Positions 1 to 8,521 of a stretch of 64,000 nt of DNA are shown in pieces. Source of the stretch: Chryseobacterium sp. Leaf201 (GTDB taxonomy: Bacteria > Bacteroidota > Bacteroidia > Flavobacteriales > Weeksellaceae); contig NZ_LMKA01000123.1 in assembly GCF_001421435.1 (NCBI RefSeq), positions 36,141-100,140 on the forward strand. The letters are read 5' to 3'. The notes below the pieces were generated by a model, which was given only the letters and a program-made list of their open reading frames with translations, was not told where the DNA came from and searched no databases. Every line of letters starts with the position of its first letter. The stretch's first letter is position 1. The position numbers and the translations under genes were made by a program.

Positions 1-299
1 TCTTTCAGAACCAGACGCTGCGCCCTGTTTTAAAATTACAGAATGACCTTTACGGTTCTTTATTTACCAGCTATGCCATCCGCCAGAATGCAGATTTTAA
101 TGCTTTATCTGCAGCGAAAAAAAACAGTTTTATAGAACAAAGCCTGCAGAAAGACAGCGTATTGAAAAATATCTTCATCGGAATGACCATCGGGATGTTC
201 ACCCTTCAGGAACTGGAAGTTTATCATTCTGACAGCAAAGTTTTCAACAAAAGAATTATTACGATGCTGATTGAGAGATTGAAGAGTCAGATAAAATAG
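1..299 (+). CDS. C-terminal end of a conserved hypothetical protein (partial)
   Basis: An open frame runs in from the left edge (frame starting at base 3) and stops at the TAG at 297-299. About 98 residues are visible, beginning FQNQTLRPVLKLQNDLYG and ending IERLKSQIK. It is helical in character, with no signal peptide, membrane segment or metal motif in the visible part. The text resembles a short Bacteroidetes family I know only as uncharacterised, some members of which carry a misleading glyoxalase label; I do not assign a function. The start lies outside the window. Confidence 0.7.
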   Translation, partial: FQNQTLRPVLKLQNDLYGSLFTSYAIRQNADFNALSAAKKNSFIEQSLQKDSVLKNIFIGMTIGMFTLQELEVYHSDSKVFNKRIITMLIERLKSQIK

Positions 300-369
300 G
301 AATAATAACCAGGGACTACAAATCTGATATTGAGAATAATTTTTATATTCGCTGCAATTAAACTAAACT

Positions 370-867
370 ATGAAATATATCTGTGAATGCTGTGGCAAAG
401 AAAAAGAAGACTGGCCTGCAATAGTTTACAATTCGCCTTCTCCCTATCTTGATATTTCGGATGAAGAAATGGAAAACGCTGAACTGAGCCCGGACTTTTG
501 TGTTATAAGATATTCTGATGAGACCTGTTATTTTATCAGGGCAGTCATGGTACAGGAAGTCAATGAAGCCTGTCAGGATCTTGACTATGGCGTTTGGGTA
601 TCATTAAGCGAAAAAAGTTATAATGAATACGTAGAAAATTACGGCAATAATGATTTTGAAGGAGGATATTTTGGATGGCTGGCAAACTATCTTCCTGATT
701 ATGAATTTGATGACCCAATCCCGGCAGATGTTGTTGTTGATAATAAAACAGGCAGACCCTTTATTTATCCGCATGAAAGTTTTGAGCATCTTTTTGTTAA
801 AGATTTTTATAGCGGTATTTCAGAAAAAGAGGCAGAACGAAGAATTAATAAAGTGCTGAATAAATAA
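370..867 (+). CDS. DUF2199 domain-containing protein
   Basis: A 165-residue soluble protein. The N-terminus has a cysteine cluster (CECCGKEKEDWP) where DUF2199 proteins have their C-x-x-CG motif. Other family blocks are present: LSPDFCVIRY (residues 39-48), the YFIRAVMVQEV stretch, YGVWVSLSEKSYNEY and FGWLANYLPDYEF. The last block matches the fGWL..LPgY signature. The molecular role of the family is unknown. The start is the first ATG after an AT-rich leader and TATATTCG at 345-352 is a near-consensus promoter element. It is monocistronic: the next gene is convergent about 100 nt away. Family assignment is from motif recall. Confidence 0.8.
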   Translation: MKYICECCGKEKEDWPAIVYNSPSPYLDISDEEMENAELSPDFCVIRYSDETCYFIRAVMVQEVNEACQDLDYGVWVSLSEKSYNEYVENYGNNDFEGGYFGWLANYLPDYEFDDPIPADVVVDNKTGRPFIYPHESFEHLFVKDFYSGISEKEAERRINKVLNK

Positions 868-969
868 TATGAATTGGATTATATCAAAAATAAATTTTTG
901 AGAATAAGCACCAAGCTTACAGATACTTAATGATCATTATATCTACTGAAACAAGATTCCATTAAGTTT

Positions 970-1494
970 TCATTTCCTCAGCCACCCTTTAAAAACCTTT
1001 GTCACAAAAGGCATCACGACCCAGGTCAGCAATCCGACCATGCAGGCGGCAACCATAAAAATCCTCAGCAGAACGTTCCCGTCTTTCATCCAATGACCGA
1101 TGGTGTAATTCAGGAAAATACTGGTGGGAAAAACGCCGCATAGTGTTACCAGAGCCATTTTCCAGCGTGGCGGTGCGGTTGGCGATCGGAACCACGCTTC
1201 CAGCCCTGTCAGATCACGGTAAACAGCATCTTCAGTGAGCATGCCTGCGTATGCTTCCCACTTTTTAAACAGTTCCGAATTGTAGAAGGCATCCTTTTCA
1301 GTTTCGTCTTTAAACGTCCGGAGGATTCCGATTTCATTTTTGCCGTCTTCTTTCAGGGAAGTAATCATCATGGCACCATGGACACCGTCCCGTTTAAATG
1401 ATTCTCCTAAAAAATGCTGTAAAGCCGCTTCAAATTCTTTTTCTTTTCCGGGAATTACCTTTCTGGTAATGGCAACGTGAATGGGTCTGGACAT
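970..1494 (-). CDS. Antibiotic biosynthesis monooxygenase (ABM)-like domain with C-terminal membrane hairpin
   Basis: 174 residues. Residues about 1-95 look like an ABM/dimeric alpha-beta barrel domain (VAITRKVIPGKEKEFEAAL, then GILRTFKDETEKDAFYNSELFKKWE). Residues about 112-165 form two hydrophobic segments (ALVTLCGVFPTSIFLNYTIG and LLRIFMVAACMVGLLTWVVM). This soluble ABM plus two-helix membrane tail architecture is widespread in bacteria under the ABM label. It suggests a membrane-anchored ABM-fold protein rather than a proven monooxygenase. The gene stands alone on the minus strand. Substrate unknown. Confidence 0.75.
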   Translation of the reverse strand: MSRPIHVAITRKVIPGKEKEFEAALQHFLGESFKRDGVHGAMMITSLKEDGKNEIGILRTFKDETEKDAFYNSELFKKWEAYAGMLTEDAVYRDLTGLEAWFRSPTAPPRWKMALVTLCGVFPTSIFLNYTIGHWMKDGNVLLRIFMVAACMVGLLTWVVMPFVTKVFKGWLRK

Positions 1495-1841
1495 GGCAAT
1501 AAATTTTACATAAAAATAATTATTAAATTTAAAACCATCACCAATGAATTCAGGATTTGAAAAAACGTATGATCCGATGTCATGGATTATAATACATGAA
1601 AATCCAACTACTCTTTCTTCTACATGGATTCATGATTTAGAACTTTCTGATAAACCGGATAGCTTTTATCACGGGAATTACTAACATCAAAACCATACTA
1701 TGATATTAACTTAATCTTGTGGTTTTATAATCTGTAATACAAACAGATAAAAGCATATTTGTGCAATCAGCATTAAAAAATTATCTATTTTTGCCAAAAG
1801 ATTAAATCTGTAATTTAATTTTAATAACCTGTACAAATTCA
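1495..1841. other. Intergenic region, 347 bp, no gene seen
   Basis: AT-rich spacer between two divergent genes. I see no tRNA, no persuasive ORF and no strong hairpin. The only signal I can support is a promoter-like element near its right end (listed separately). The octamer CATGGATT occurs twice (1582-1589 and 1624-1631), which may be chance. Confidence 0.5.
1786..1793 (+). promoter_or_regulatory. Bacteroidetes-type -7 promoter element
   Basis: TATTTTTG fits TAnnTTTG and lies 48 nt before the ATG at 1842. A TTTG at 1758-1761 sits 24 nt upstream, a little longer than the usual 17-23 nt spacing, so the -33 assignment is weak. Confidence 0.45.
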
Positions 1842-3311
1842 ATGCGAAAATTTTTTATTATTTCATCTATTTTGTTTCTTACCAATTTTCCTGCTCAAAA
1901 CTGGACCCAAACTGGTAAACTTACTCCCGTTATAAGAAGAGGTGGTGATTCATTTGGCTTTGATCTGCTGTTGAAAAATAATGTTTTATACAGCTCGGCA
2001 TACGGAAACACTTATGATTCTGATGAGCAGAACAGCACCTTTAAGGCAGGAAGCTTTTATATTTTTGAGCGTCTGAATAATTCCTGGGTAAAGAAAAATA
2101 AACTTGTCCCCAATGATCGCGAAAACAGTGATGAATTTGGGAAAAAGTTCGCTTTGGGTGACGATAATAAATTATTTATCAGTGCGTGGCAAAAAAAATC
2201 AGGAACAAGTTTCGGAGTAGGAGCGGTTTATCTTTTTAATAAAGACAGCAATGGAAACTGGATCCAGACACAGAAAATCACTCCTCCAATAGCAACTGCC
2301 TATACTCATTTCGGAAACAGGTTAAGTGCCGACTCTAATACATTAGCAGTAGGATCACAGAGTTCCAATGTTACTATTTATGAATATAACAGCAATACTC
2401 AGAAGTTTAATTTTAAGCAGACATTTCCTTCCACTTATAATGCAGATACTCATGTTTATAATAACAGGGTATTTGCGGGTGTTTCAACACAGAACGTGAA
2501 TGGAACTGCAAATGCCGGACAAGTAATTATTTATAAGAAAAATATAACTTCGAATATTTGGGAAATTAATCAGACCATCAATTCTCCTGTTACCGGTGAT
2601 ACCCAGTTTGGATTTACTACGTATGCCAATGGAGATTATCTTTTTATAACTGCAGCTTATTATGCAAGGTTTGTTGCCATATATAAGTTTAATGCGGCAA
2701 CAGATCAGTATACGCATGTTCAGACCATCAGCAATGGATCGAGCTATTTCGGATCAGAAATTTCTATGGAAAACGATTTGCTTGCCATTGGTGCGCCCGG
2801 TGCTACTAATACAGCAGCAACTGGTGGAGGTGCCGTATTTCTATACAAACTGGAAAATAATCTCTGGGTACAAAAGCAGAAAATCTATAATAATGATTCA
2901 AATCCTTATGATGGATTCGGTTACGGATTAAGCGTAAATAATAACAGTATTGCAGTTGGGGCACCTGATCATGATTTTGACTCTACAGGAGGTAATATTA
3001 GTGCAAGTACAGGGGCTGTTTATTTCTTTAATGATCTTTCCAGTTTAGGAACAAAAGAATCCGCTGCACCTACCTCTTATCAGATCTATCCTAATCCGTT
3101 CATTGAAAATATTTCAATCCGATTAGACAAGAAATATGATTACCTTACAACAGAGATTTTTGATATGTCAGGAAAAAAAATATACACAAACAGTTTTTCA
3201 CACAAACAAGGTTTAGATCTGAGCCTGAAATCACTTATATCCGGTACTTATCAACTAAATATATATTCAAAAGACAAAAAAATTATCACGTCACGAATAA
3301 TCAAAAAATAA
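1842..3311 (+). CDS. Secreted FG-GAP/beta-propeller-like protein with type IX sorting domain
   Basis: 489 residues. An N-terminal signal peptide (MRKFFIISSILFLTNFPAQ) is followed by a series of blades. These contain motifs such as FGFDLLLKNNVLYSSAYGN, FGKKFALGDDNKLFISAW, FGNRLSADSNTLAVGS, FGSEISMENDLLAIGAPG and FGYGLSVNNNSIAVGAP. Each has the FG-x-x-(I/L)...(I/V)G(A/S) pattern seen in integrin/FG-GAP-like propellers that report text-like output (AVYLFNK, AVFLYKL). Residues about 416-489, starting YQIYPNPF and ending in IIKK, look like a type A type IX secretion C-terminal domain with its FDMSGKKI block. The protein is predicted to be exported through the outer membrane by the system encoded in part by porU-porV at 20.3-25.4 kb. 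Ligand unknown. Confidence 0.8.
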   Translation: MRKFFIISSILFLTNFPAQNWTQTGKLTPVIRRGGDSFGFDLLLKNNVLYSSAYGNTYDSDEQNSTFKAGSFYIFERLNNSWVKKNKLVPNDRENSDEFGKKFALGDDNKLFISAWQKKSGTSFGVGAVYLFNKDSNGNWIQTQKITPPIATAYTHFGNRLSADSNTLAVGSQSSNVTIYEYNSNTQKFNFKQTFPSTYNADTHVYNNRVFAGVSTQNVNGTANAGQVIIYKKNITSNIWEINQTINSPVTGDTQFGFTTYANGDYLFITAAYYARFVAIYKFNAATDQYTHVQTISNGSSYFGSEISMENDLLAIGAPGATNTAATGGGAVFLYKLENNLWVQKQKIYNNDSNPYDGFGYGLSVNNNSIAVGAPDHDFDSTGGNISASTGAVYFFNDLSSLGTKESAAPTSYQIYPNPFIENISIRLDKKYDYLTTEIFDMSGKKIYTNSFSHKQGLDLSLKSLISGTYQLNIYSKDKKIITSRIIKK

Positions 3312-3413
3312 TAAATTACATCTTATCGTATCAGATAAAGAAAAATTCTCAATCGCATTCATATTTCATTATTAATTTCGATCTGATATAGCGGATTCTA
3401 ATACATAATCTCT

Positions 3414-3965
3414 CTACCCTTTGTTCCACATCGGCTCATGCTCTAACACCTTCTGATAAATCAGACAGTTTTCATCATGGGAGCCTTTCAGATAACCGAT
3501 ACTCATCAGGAATTCATTCACGATTTCCCCGCCTGTGAATTTGAAGGTTTTCTTGAACAGCTTCATCCATTCCGGTAATGTTTTCGGGTGATGGTGTTCC
3601 AGCCATTTCTCGAATGAACCGAATTCTTCCTGCAGCCCGGCAATGGTTTTTGCATTTTCAATCGCCGCGTTTACCTTCAGCCGGTTCCTGATAATGCCGG
3701 GATCATTCAGTAACCTTTCGCGGTCGGTTTCTGTATAGGAGGACACTTTCTGAATATCAAAGTTATCATACGCTTTTCGAAAGCCATCTTCTTTTTTCAG
3801 GATTGTTTCCCAGCTTAATCCTGCCTGGTTGATTTCCATCACCAGTCTGCCAAACAGTTCGTTGTCATCATGAATCGGAAAACCGTAATGGTGGTCGTGG
3901 TATTTTTTATGCAGGGCCTTTCTGCTTTCAGGCTGCATGTTTTCTATGGCTGAACAGTAACTCAT
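3414..3965 (-). CDS. tag: DNA-3-methyladenine glycosylase I
   Basis: 183 residues, normal length for Tag. The enzyme removes 3-methyladenine from alkylated DNA in base excision repair. Family signature blocks are present: YHDHHYGFP (residues 22-30), LFGRLVMEINQAGLSWETIL (37-56) and IIRNRLKVNAAIENA. The structural zinc site of the family is recognisable as Cys4 plus the His163/Cys167 pair (HDENC spacing), with a histidine near residue 19-23 as the fourth ligand. The ATG overlaps the stop of the upstream MazG-like gene by 4 nt (ATGA at 3962-3965), so the two are translationally coupled, with the AraC gene ahead of them. Confidence 0.93.
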   Translation of the reverse strand: MSYCSAIENMQPESRKALHKKYHDHHYGFPIHDDNELFGRLVMEINQAGLSWETILKKEDGFRKAYDNFDIQKVSSYTETDRERLLNDPGIIRNRLKVNAAIENAKTIAGLQEEFGSFEKWLEHHHPKTLPEWMKLFKKTFKFTGGEIVNEFLMSIGYLKGSHDENCLIYQKVLEHEPMWNKG

Positions 3966-4282
3966 TTCAGTATATTTTCGGTTTTCGTTAAAAACGTGTC
4001 TAAGGCATCTTTAATATCCATTCCTATACGGTCTGCCAGAATGATCAGCCACCAGATGTTTTCTGCTAATTTATGCTTAAGTTCTTCTGCTGAATCAGAT
4101 TTTGGCCATGTTTTTTCATGCGACATTATATCTCTTCCAACTAAGGCTGCATCTGTCAGAAAAGCCAAAGCGTCCTGTTCCACTCTCCATTTTTCACCCT
4201 TTTGCCGGCTTTCCAGCTGATGATATTTTTCTCTGATTACAAGAGAACGCCGTATTATTTCATCTAAATTATTATGATTCAT
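3962..4282 (-). CDS. MazG-like nucleotide pyrophosphohydrolase-fold protein
   Basis: 106 residues, all helical. The block ELKHKLAENIWWLIILADRIGMD near residues 67-89 resembles the helix pair of MazG-like proteins, where E-x-x-(D/N) residues coordinate magnesium. MazG-type enzymes hydrolyse non-canonical NTPs to NMP and PPi. Only part of the classical EExxE signature is visible (RVEQDALAFLTDAALVGRDI and AENIWWLI), so catalytic activity is not assured. It lies 5 nt after the AraC-type gene and overlaps tag by 4 nt. The context suggests a role in coping with damaged nucleotides or bases. Confidence 0.65.
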   Translation of the reverse strand: MNHNNLDEIIRRSLVIREKYHQLESRQKGEKWRVEQDALAFLTDAALVGRDIMSHEKTWPKSDSAEELKHKLAENIWWLIILADRIGMDIKDALDTFLTKTENILK

Positions 4283-4287
4283 TTATA

Positions 4288-5202
4288 TTATTTTTGAAGT
4301 GATTGCCTGAATCCGTTGGGAGTCAGTCCGGTTTTCTTTTTAAATAATTTACTGAAAGACTGGGGATGTTCAAAACCCAGATGATAAGCCGTTTCTGAGA
4401 CAGAAAACCGCCCGTTTGATAAATATTCTTTTGCTTTTTCAATCAATTTATCGTGAATGTGGTGCTGTGCATTCTGTCCGGTGTGCTGACGGAGCATATC
4501 GCTTAAATATCTTGCTGTAAGATTCAGTTCAGAAGCCAGGTACTCTACTGTGGGAAGGCCCCGGAGGCTTTTCCCGTCATCAAAATAATCATCCAGGATC
4601 TTTTCCATTTTTGTTACCAGATCATTATTCACCCCTTTTCTGGTGATAAACTGCCGGTTGTAAAAGCGGTTGCTGTAGGTGAGCAGCAATTCAATCTGTG
4701 AAATAATAACATCCTGACTGAATTGGTCGATCCGTTCATTCAATTCTCCCCGGATATTATCAAAAACAGCTAAAACGGTCTTCTTTTCTTTTTCTGAAAG
4801 ATAAAGTGCTTCTGCAGTGGAATAGGAAAAGAACCCGTACTTTTTTATTTTCTGAATTAAAGAATACGGCTGCAGAAAATCGGGGTGAATGTGAAGAGAC
4901 ATTCCGCTGTAATCGGCTTCTTCTTCATTCATTTTAAGAATCTGGCCGGGGGAAACGAAAGACATGCCCCCTTCCTCAAAATCGTAATATCCCTGTCCGT
5001 ATCTTATCTTTCCGTTAAATTCTGTCTTAAACGAAATTTTATAAAAGTCAAGCTTAATCCCGTTTTCAAAATCTTCCGGATCAAAAACAGCTTCTCCGTA
5101 ATTTATAATGCTGATCAACGGATGCAACGGCGCAGGTTGTCTCATCGCCTGATGCAGTGCGGACAACGATCTGAAGTGAACCGGGGGTTTTACTGTTTTC
5201 AT
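4288..5202 (-). CDS. AraC family transcriptional regulator
   Basis: 304 residues. The N-terminal ~190 residues form a cupin-like sensing domain (KIRYGQGYYDFEEGGMSFVS, PGQILKMNEEEADYSGMSLH). Residues about 205-304 carry the two helix-turn-helix motifs of AraC/XylS proteins: VEYLASELNLTARYLSDMLRQ and VSETAYHLGFEHPQSFSKLF, ending with the typical KKKTGLTPNGFRQ. The downstream neighbours at 5 nt and in overlap (MazG-like, tag) suggest one operon, unusual for an AraC regulator, which more often faces its target. The ligand cannot be inferred. Confidence 0.9.
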   Translation of the reverse strand: MKTVKPPVHFRSLSALHQAMRQPAPLHPLISIINYGEAVFDPEDFENGIKLDFYKISFKTEFNGKIRYGQGYYDFEEGGMSFVSPGQILKMNEEEADYSGMSLHIHPDFLQPYSLIQKIKKYGFFSYSTAEALYLSEKEKKTVLAVFDNIRGELNERIDQFSQDVIISQIELLLTYSNRFYNRQFITRKGVNNDLVTKMEKILDDYFDDGKSLRGLPTVEYLASELNLTARYLSDMLRQHTGQNAQHHIHDKLIEKAKEYLSNGRFSVSETAYHLGFEHPQSFSKLFKKKTGLTPNGFRQSLQK

Positions 5203-5288
5203 ACCGTAAATATAATATAGATTTGTGACAACAGGCTGGCAGGAGGAATTAATTACAAATTGGAAAACTAACTTTTAATATTATATTT

Positions 5289-6098
5289 CTATTTAAACAT
5301 AAATTCACCTTTTACTTTCTGCACGTAATTTTCGATTCCGGTTTTATTTCTTTCATCATATAAAGCATTGGCATCTTTTCCGGCAATGTATCTTAACTGT
5401 AGCTTTCCATCGGTGGCTGCTCCGAAAATAACAGCGGCAATATCTTCAGGCTTTGAGTAACCGGCAATCTGTTCCGGACTATACCCTTCCTGAACTTTTG
5501 AAATTAATTTCCCGTAAGACTCATGAAAAGACCCATCCAGCGAACGTCCTGCAAAGTCAGTCTGAATCCCACCCGGAGCGACCACTTTTACATTTATTCC
5601 AAACTGGGCCAATTCATATCCCAGACTCTCTGAAAATCCGTCAACTGCAAATTTTGTGGCACTGTAAACAGAACAGGTTGGAAAACCCAGCAATCCGAAA
5701 CTGGAAGTTACATTGATGAAAGTACCTTCTCTTTTCATCCTGAAATCAGGGATAAAGGCTTTTGTGACCCGGATCACGCCCATTAAATTTGTTTCCAGCT
5801 GTTTATGAATCTGCTCATCTGTAAAAGCTTCCAGGGGCCCGATTAATCCGTAGCCTGCATTATTTAAAACCACATCAACGGCATGGTTTTCCAAAACCTC
5901 AGCAATTGTTTTCTCCAGCCCGTCTTTTTCCGAAACATCCAGCTTTAATACGGTTACATTTTTCAGTTGTGTAAGTTCTGTTTCATTTTCGGGGTTTCTC
6001 ATCGTTGCAATGACATTCCAGTTTTTTGACTGAAATAATTTTGCCGCTGTTTTTCCTAAACCTGATGATGCTCCTGTAATAAAAATTGTTTTCTGCAT
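5289..6098 (-). CDS. SDR family NAD(P)-dependent oxidoreductase
   Basis: 269 residues, a classical short-chain dehydrogenase. The cofactor-binding TGASSGLG lies at residues 8-15, the structural NNAG near 79-82, and the catalytic serine and YSATK (Tyr and Lys) around residues 131-148. The stretch GINVKVVAPGGIQTDFAGRSL follows as in other SDR enzymes. Substrate not predictable. It is preceded by an 86-nt gap from the AraC gene on the same strand, so it may also be a target of that regulator; this is inference only. Confidence 0.9.
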   Translation of the reverse strand: MQKTIFITGASSGLGKTAAKLFQSKNWNVIATMRNPENETELTQLKNVTVLKLDVSEKDGLEKTIAEVLENHAVDVVLNNAGYGLIGPLEAFTDEQIHKQLETNLMGVIRVTKAFIPDFRMKREGTFINVTSSFGLLGFPTCSVYSATKFAVDGFSESLGYELAQFGINVKVVAPGGIQTDFAGRSLDGSFHESYGKLISKVQEGYSPEQIAGYSKPEDIAAVIFGAATDGKLQLRYIAGKDANALYDERNKTGIENYVQKVKGEFMFK

Positions 6099-6261
6099 TA
6101 TAATTTGTTTAAAATTGATAAGGCAAATGTCTGAAGAAATGAGAATTCCTGCGTAGCCTTATTGAGTTTGTATGTAGGCATTTTGACGAATCTCAATGAC
6201 AAAAACCCATGTCCCGATTCTTTTGCGTATTTTAGTTCTCCATTAACACCAAATAATCAAT

Positions 6262-6771
6262 ATGAAAAACTCAGTTATCCCATGGTTGACATTTGTATTT
6301 ATCTGCTGTGCAGCATTAATCCATGCCCAGAAAATTTCTGATGGAGAAACCATTGATGTAAACGGTATGAAAGTCACGTTTAACATTACCAATAAAGAAA
6401 GCATACAGGCAGGCGGGAAAAATTTTGACCGTTACAAAGTTTCGGCATCTGTAAAGAATACCTCTGATAAGTCTTATAACATACGGATGTCTTCTTTTCC
6501 GCAAATTGTTACCAATATCAATATTGCAGAGCTTGACTGTATTAATGCCACAGGCGCAAAACTCACTTCCAAAAAAATCCAGCTGAAAATGAAAGCGCAG
6601 ATGGTCAATGTTTCTTATTCTGCATATGATAAATCGGGGAAACTTACCTCCTACACCATTCCTGTAACCGGAAGTTATTATTTTGATGCGGGAGATACCA
6701 TTAGTGATAATGCTGTGTTTATTGTTCCGCAGGGAGAAAAACCTGATGTAAACGTAAGAAGCCTCAGATAA
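6262..6771 (+). CDS. Secreted hypothetical protein
   Basis: 169 residues. A signal peptide (MKNSVIPWLTFVFICCAALIHA, cleavage before QKIS) is followed by a beta-rich domain (VNGMKVTFNITNKESIQAGG, VSASVKNTSDKSYNIRMSSF, ending DTISDNAVFIVPQGEKPDV). The pattern resembles small immunoglobulin-like accessory domains that modulate protein contacts, but I do not recognise a named family. No lipobox and no type IX sorting domain, so a periplasmic location is most likely. It ends against a bidirectional terminator shared with the efflux operon. Confidence 0.7.
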   Translation: MKNSVIPWLTFVFICCAALIHAQKISDGETIDVNGMKVTFNITNKESIQAGGKNFDRYKVSASVKNTSDKSYNIRMSSFPQIVTNINIAELDCINATGAKLTSKKIQLKMKAQMVNVSYSAYDKSGKLTSYTIPVTGSYYFDAGDTISDNAVFIVPQGEKPDVNVRSLR

Positions 6772-6773
6772 AA

Positions 6774-6802
6774 AAATCCTCCGAAAGTTTTTCGGAGGAT
6801 TT
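6774..6802. terminator. Bidirectional intrinsic terminator
   Basis: AAATCCTCCGAAA and TTTCGGAGGATTT form a stem of about 12 bp with a short GTT-containing loop, flanked by A and T runs. It sits between the convergent genes ending at 6771 and 6822 and can serve both. Confidence 0.85.
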
Positions 6803-6821
6803 CTGTTAGTATAAGTAAAAT

Positions 6822-8399
6822 TTAGTGCATCGCTTCACTTAAATCGATCTTTTCTTTGCTTTTCCGTTCCCTGATAAACAGGATAAACGGAATACACACA
6901 AGGAAAACCACACCCAGATAAAGGAACACATCCATATAAGACAGTACGGTTGCCTGTTTGGTTACGGATAAATCCAGTATTTTATATGCGGCATTGGTTG
7001 CTGCATCGGGGGTCATTCCTTTTGCCGTGAAACTTGCTTTAAGGCCGTTCAGTCTTTGCTGGACTGCAAAATCGGTTTCGTCAAGATGGGTAATCAGGTT
7101 GACCCTGTATTTCTGACTGGCATTGGCAATAAATGTGGTAATGGCCGCAATCCCGAAAGACCCTCCGAGCTGTCTCATCATCCCTGTAAAAGCTGCTCCC
7201 TGACCGATTTCCTGCCCTTTCAGTGTACTCAAGGACAGTGAAGTAATCGGGATGAATAAGAGTCCCAGACCGGCACCCCGCACAATCAGCATCCAGAAGA
7301 ACGCATCTTTGCTGGTATCCGGTGTCAGGATTTTATACCCCCAGAAACTGTAGATGAAGAAGATAAACAACCCTAAAGAAACAAGAATCTGTTGTTTTGC
7401 TCCTTTTGAGAGTAACCTTCCGATGATCGGCATCATGAAAGCCGTTGTCAGGGCAGCCGGGATCATCAGGGCTCCTGACTGAAGTGCCGTCCAGCCCAAA
7501 ATACTCTGCGTATACAGCGGAACAATAAATGTAGAGCCGTACAGGCCGAACCCGAGTACGAATGACATCACCGTCCCGATTCTCAGGTTTCCGTTCTTAA
7601 GTACGCGGAGTTCTACAATCGGGTACTTGAAGGTAAGCTCGCGCCACAGGAACAGTATAAATCCTAAAACTGCCGAAATGGTAAACGTAACGATCATTCC
7701 GCTTTCAAACCAGTCTTCTTCATGCCCTCTTTCCAGGATAAACTGCAGTGAGCCTACGGTAATGGCAAGTAAAGCAATCCCGATCCAGTCTACATCCGAA
7801 ACCTTCCGTTTTTCTGCATATTTCGGGCTCTTTACAAACTGTAAGGTCATCAGAGTAGCTGCAATCCCAATCGGGATGTTGATATAGAAAATATACGGCC
7901 AGCTGAAATTATCAACAATATATCCTCCCAAAGGCGGACCTAAAGTAGGACCGATGATCACCCCGAGGCCGTAAATGGCCTGGGCCATGCTTCTTTTTTC
8001 AATCGGGTAAGATTCCGTGATGATGGTCTGTGAAGTTACCAGCAGGGCTCCCCCGCCGATTCCCTGCATGAGGCGGAAAAACACCAGTTCCCAGATATTC
8101 GTCGCATTCCCGCACAGGAAGGAAAAGATGGTAAATATAACAATGGAAGCCGCGAAATAGTTCCTTCTCCCGAACTGCTGCGAGAGCCAGCTCGTCATCG
8201 GTACCACAATTACGTTACCGATTGCGTATGCCGTGATTACCCAGCCTACCTCTGAAAGTGTGGCTCCAAGGTTCCCTTTCATCTCATTCAGGGCAACATT
8301 GACAATGGTGGAGTCCACAATTTCAAGCAGCGCACAAAGGATAGCCGTAATCGTAATGATAACTCTCCGTGCTCCGTATTCTACTAATGAATCTTGCAT
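6822..8399 (-). CDS. DHA2-family MFS multidrug efflux permease (EmrB/QacA type)
   Basis: 525 residues with about 14 predicted membrane segments, the length and topology of drug:H+ antiporter family 2. Segment 1 carries the family aspartate (LLEIVDSTIVNVAL) and motif C in segment 5 reads GLGVIIGPTLGPPLGGYIVD. The inner-membrane permease is last in an operon after tetR, tolC-like and hlyD-like genes, a gap of 122 nt from the adaptor. It is predicted to work as an EmrAB-TolC-type tripartite pump that extrudes hydrophobic compounds across both membranes. Substrates unknown. Confidence 0.93.
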   Translation of the reverse strand: MQDSLVEYGARRVIITITAILCALLEIVDSTIVNVALNEMKGNLGATLSEVGWVITAYAIGNVIVVPMTSWLSQQFGRRNYFAASIVIFTIFSFLCGNATNIWELVFFRLMQGIGGGALLVTSQTIITESYPIEKRSMAQAIYGLGVIIGPTLGPPLGGYIVDNFSWPYIFYINIPIGIAATLMTLQFVKSPKYAEKRKVSDVDWIGIALLAITVGSLQFILERGHEEDWFESGMIVTFTISAVLGFILFLWRELTFKYPIVELRVLKNGNLRIGTVMSFVLGFGLYGSTFIVPLYTQSILGWTALQSGALMIPAALTTAFMMPIIGRLLSKGAKQQILVSLGLFIFFIYSFWGYKILTPDTSKDAFFWMLIVRGAGLGLLFIPITSLSLSTLKGQEIGQGAAFTGMMRQLGGSFGIAAITTFIANASQKYRVNLITHLDETDFAVQQRLNGLKASFTAKGMTPDAATNAAYKILDLSVTKQATVLSYMDVFLYLGVVFLVCIPFILFIRERKSKEKIDLSEAMH

Positions 8400-8521
8400 A
8401 GTTTTTAATGTAAAATGTATGTGCGTAAATGTATTGATGAATTAACCGGAGATTCCGGATCAGGAAATAATGAATAACCCGGAATCATGAATACACCGTA
8501 CATTAATACTGGATACGTGTT

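Noticed and set aside
1560..1700. Decayed gene or small RNA in the 347-bp gap
   Set aside because: No frame longer than a few dozen codons, no strong hairpin; only a chance-level octamer repeat.
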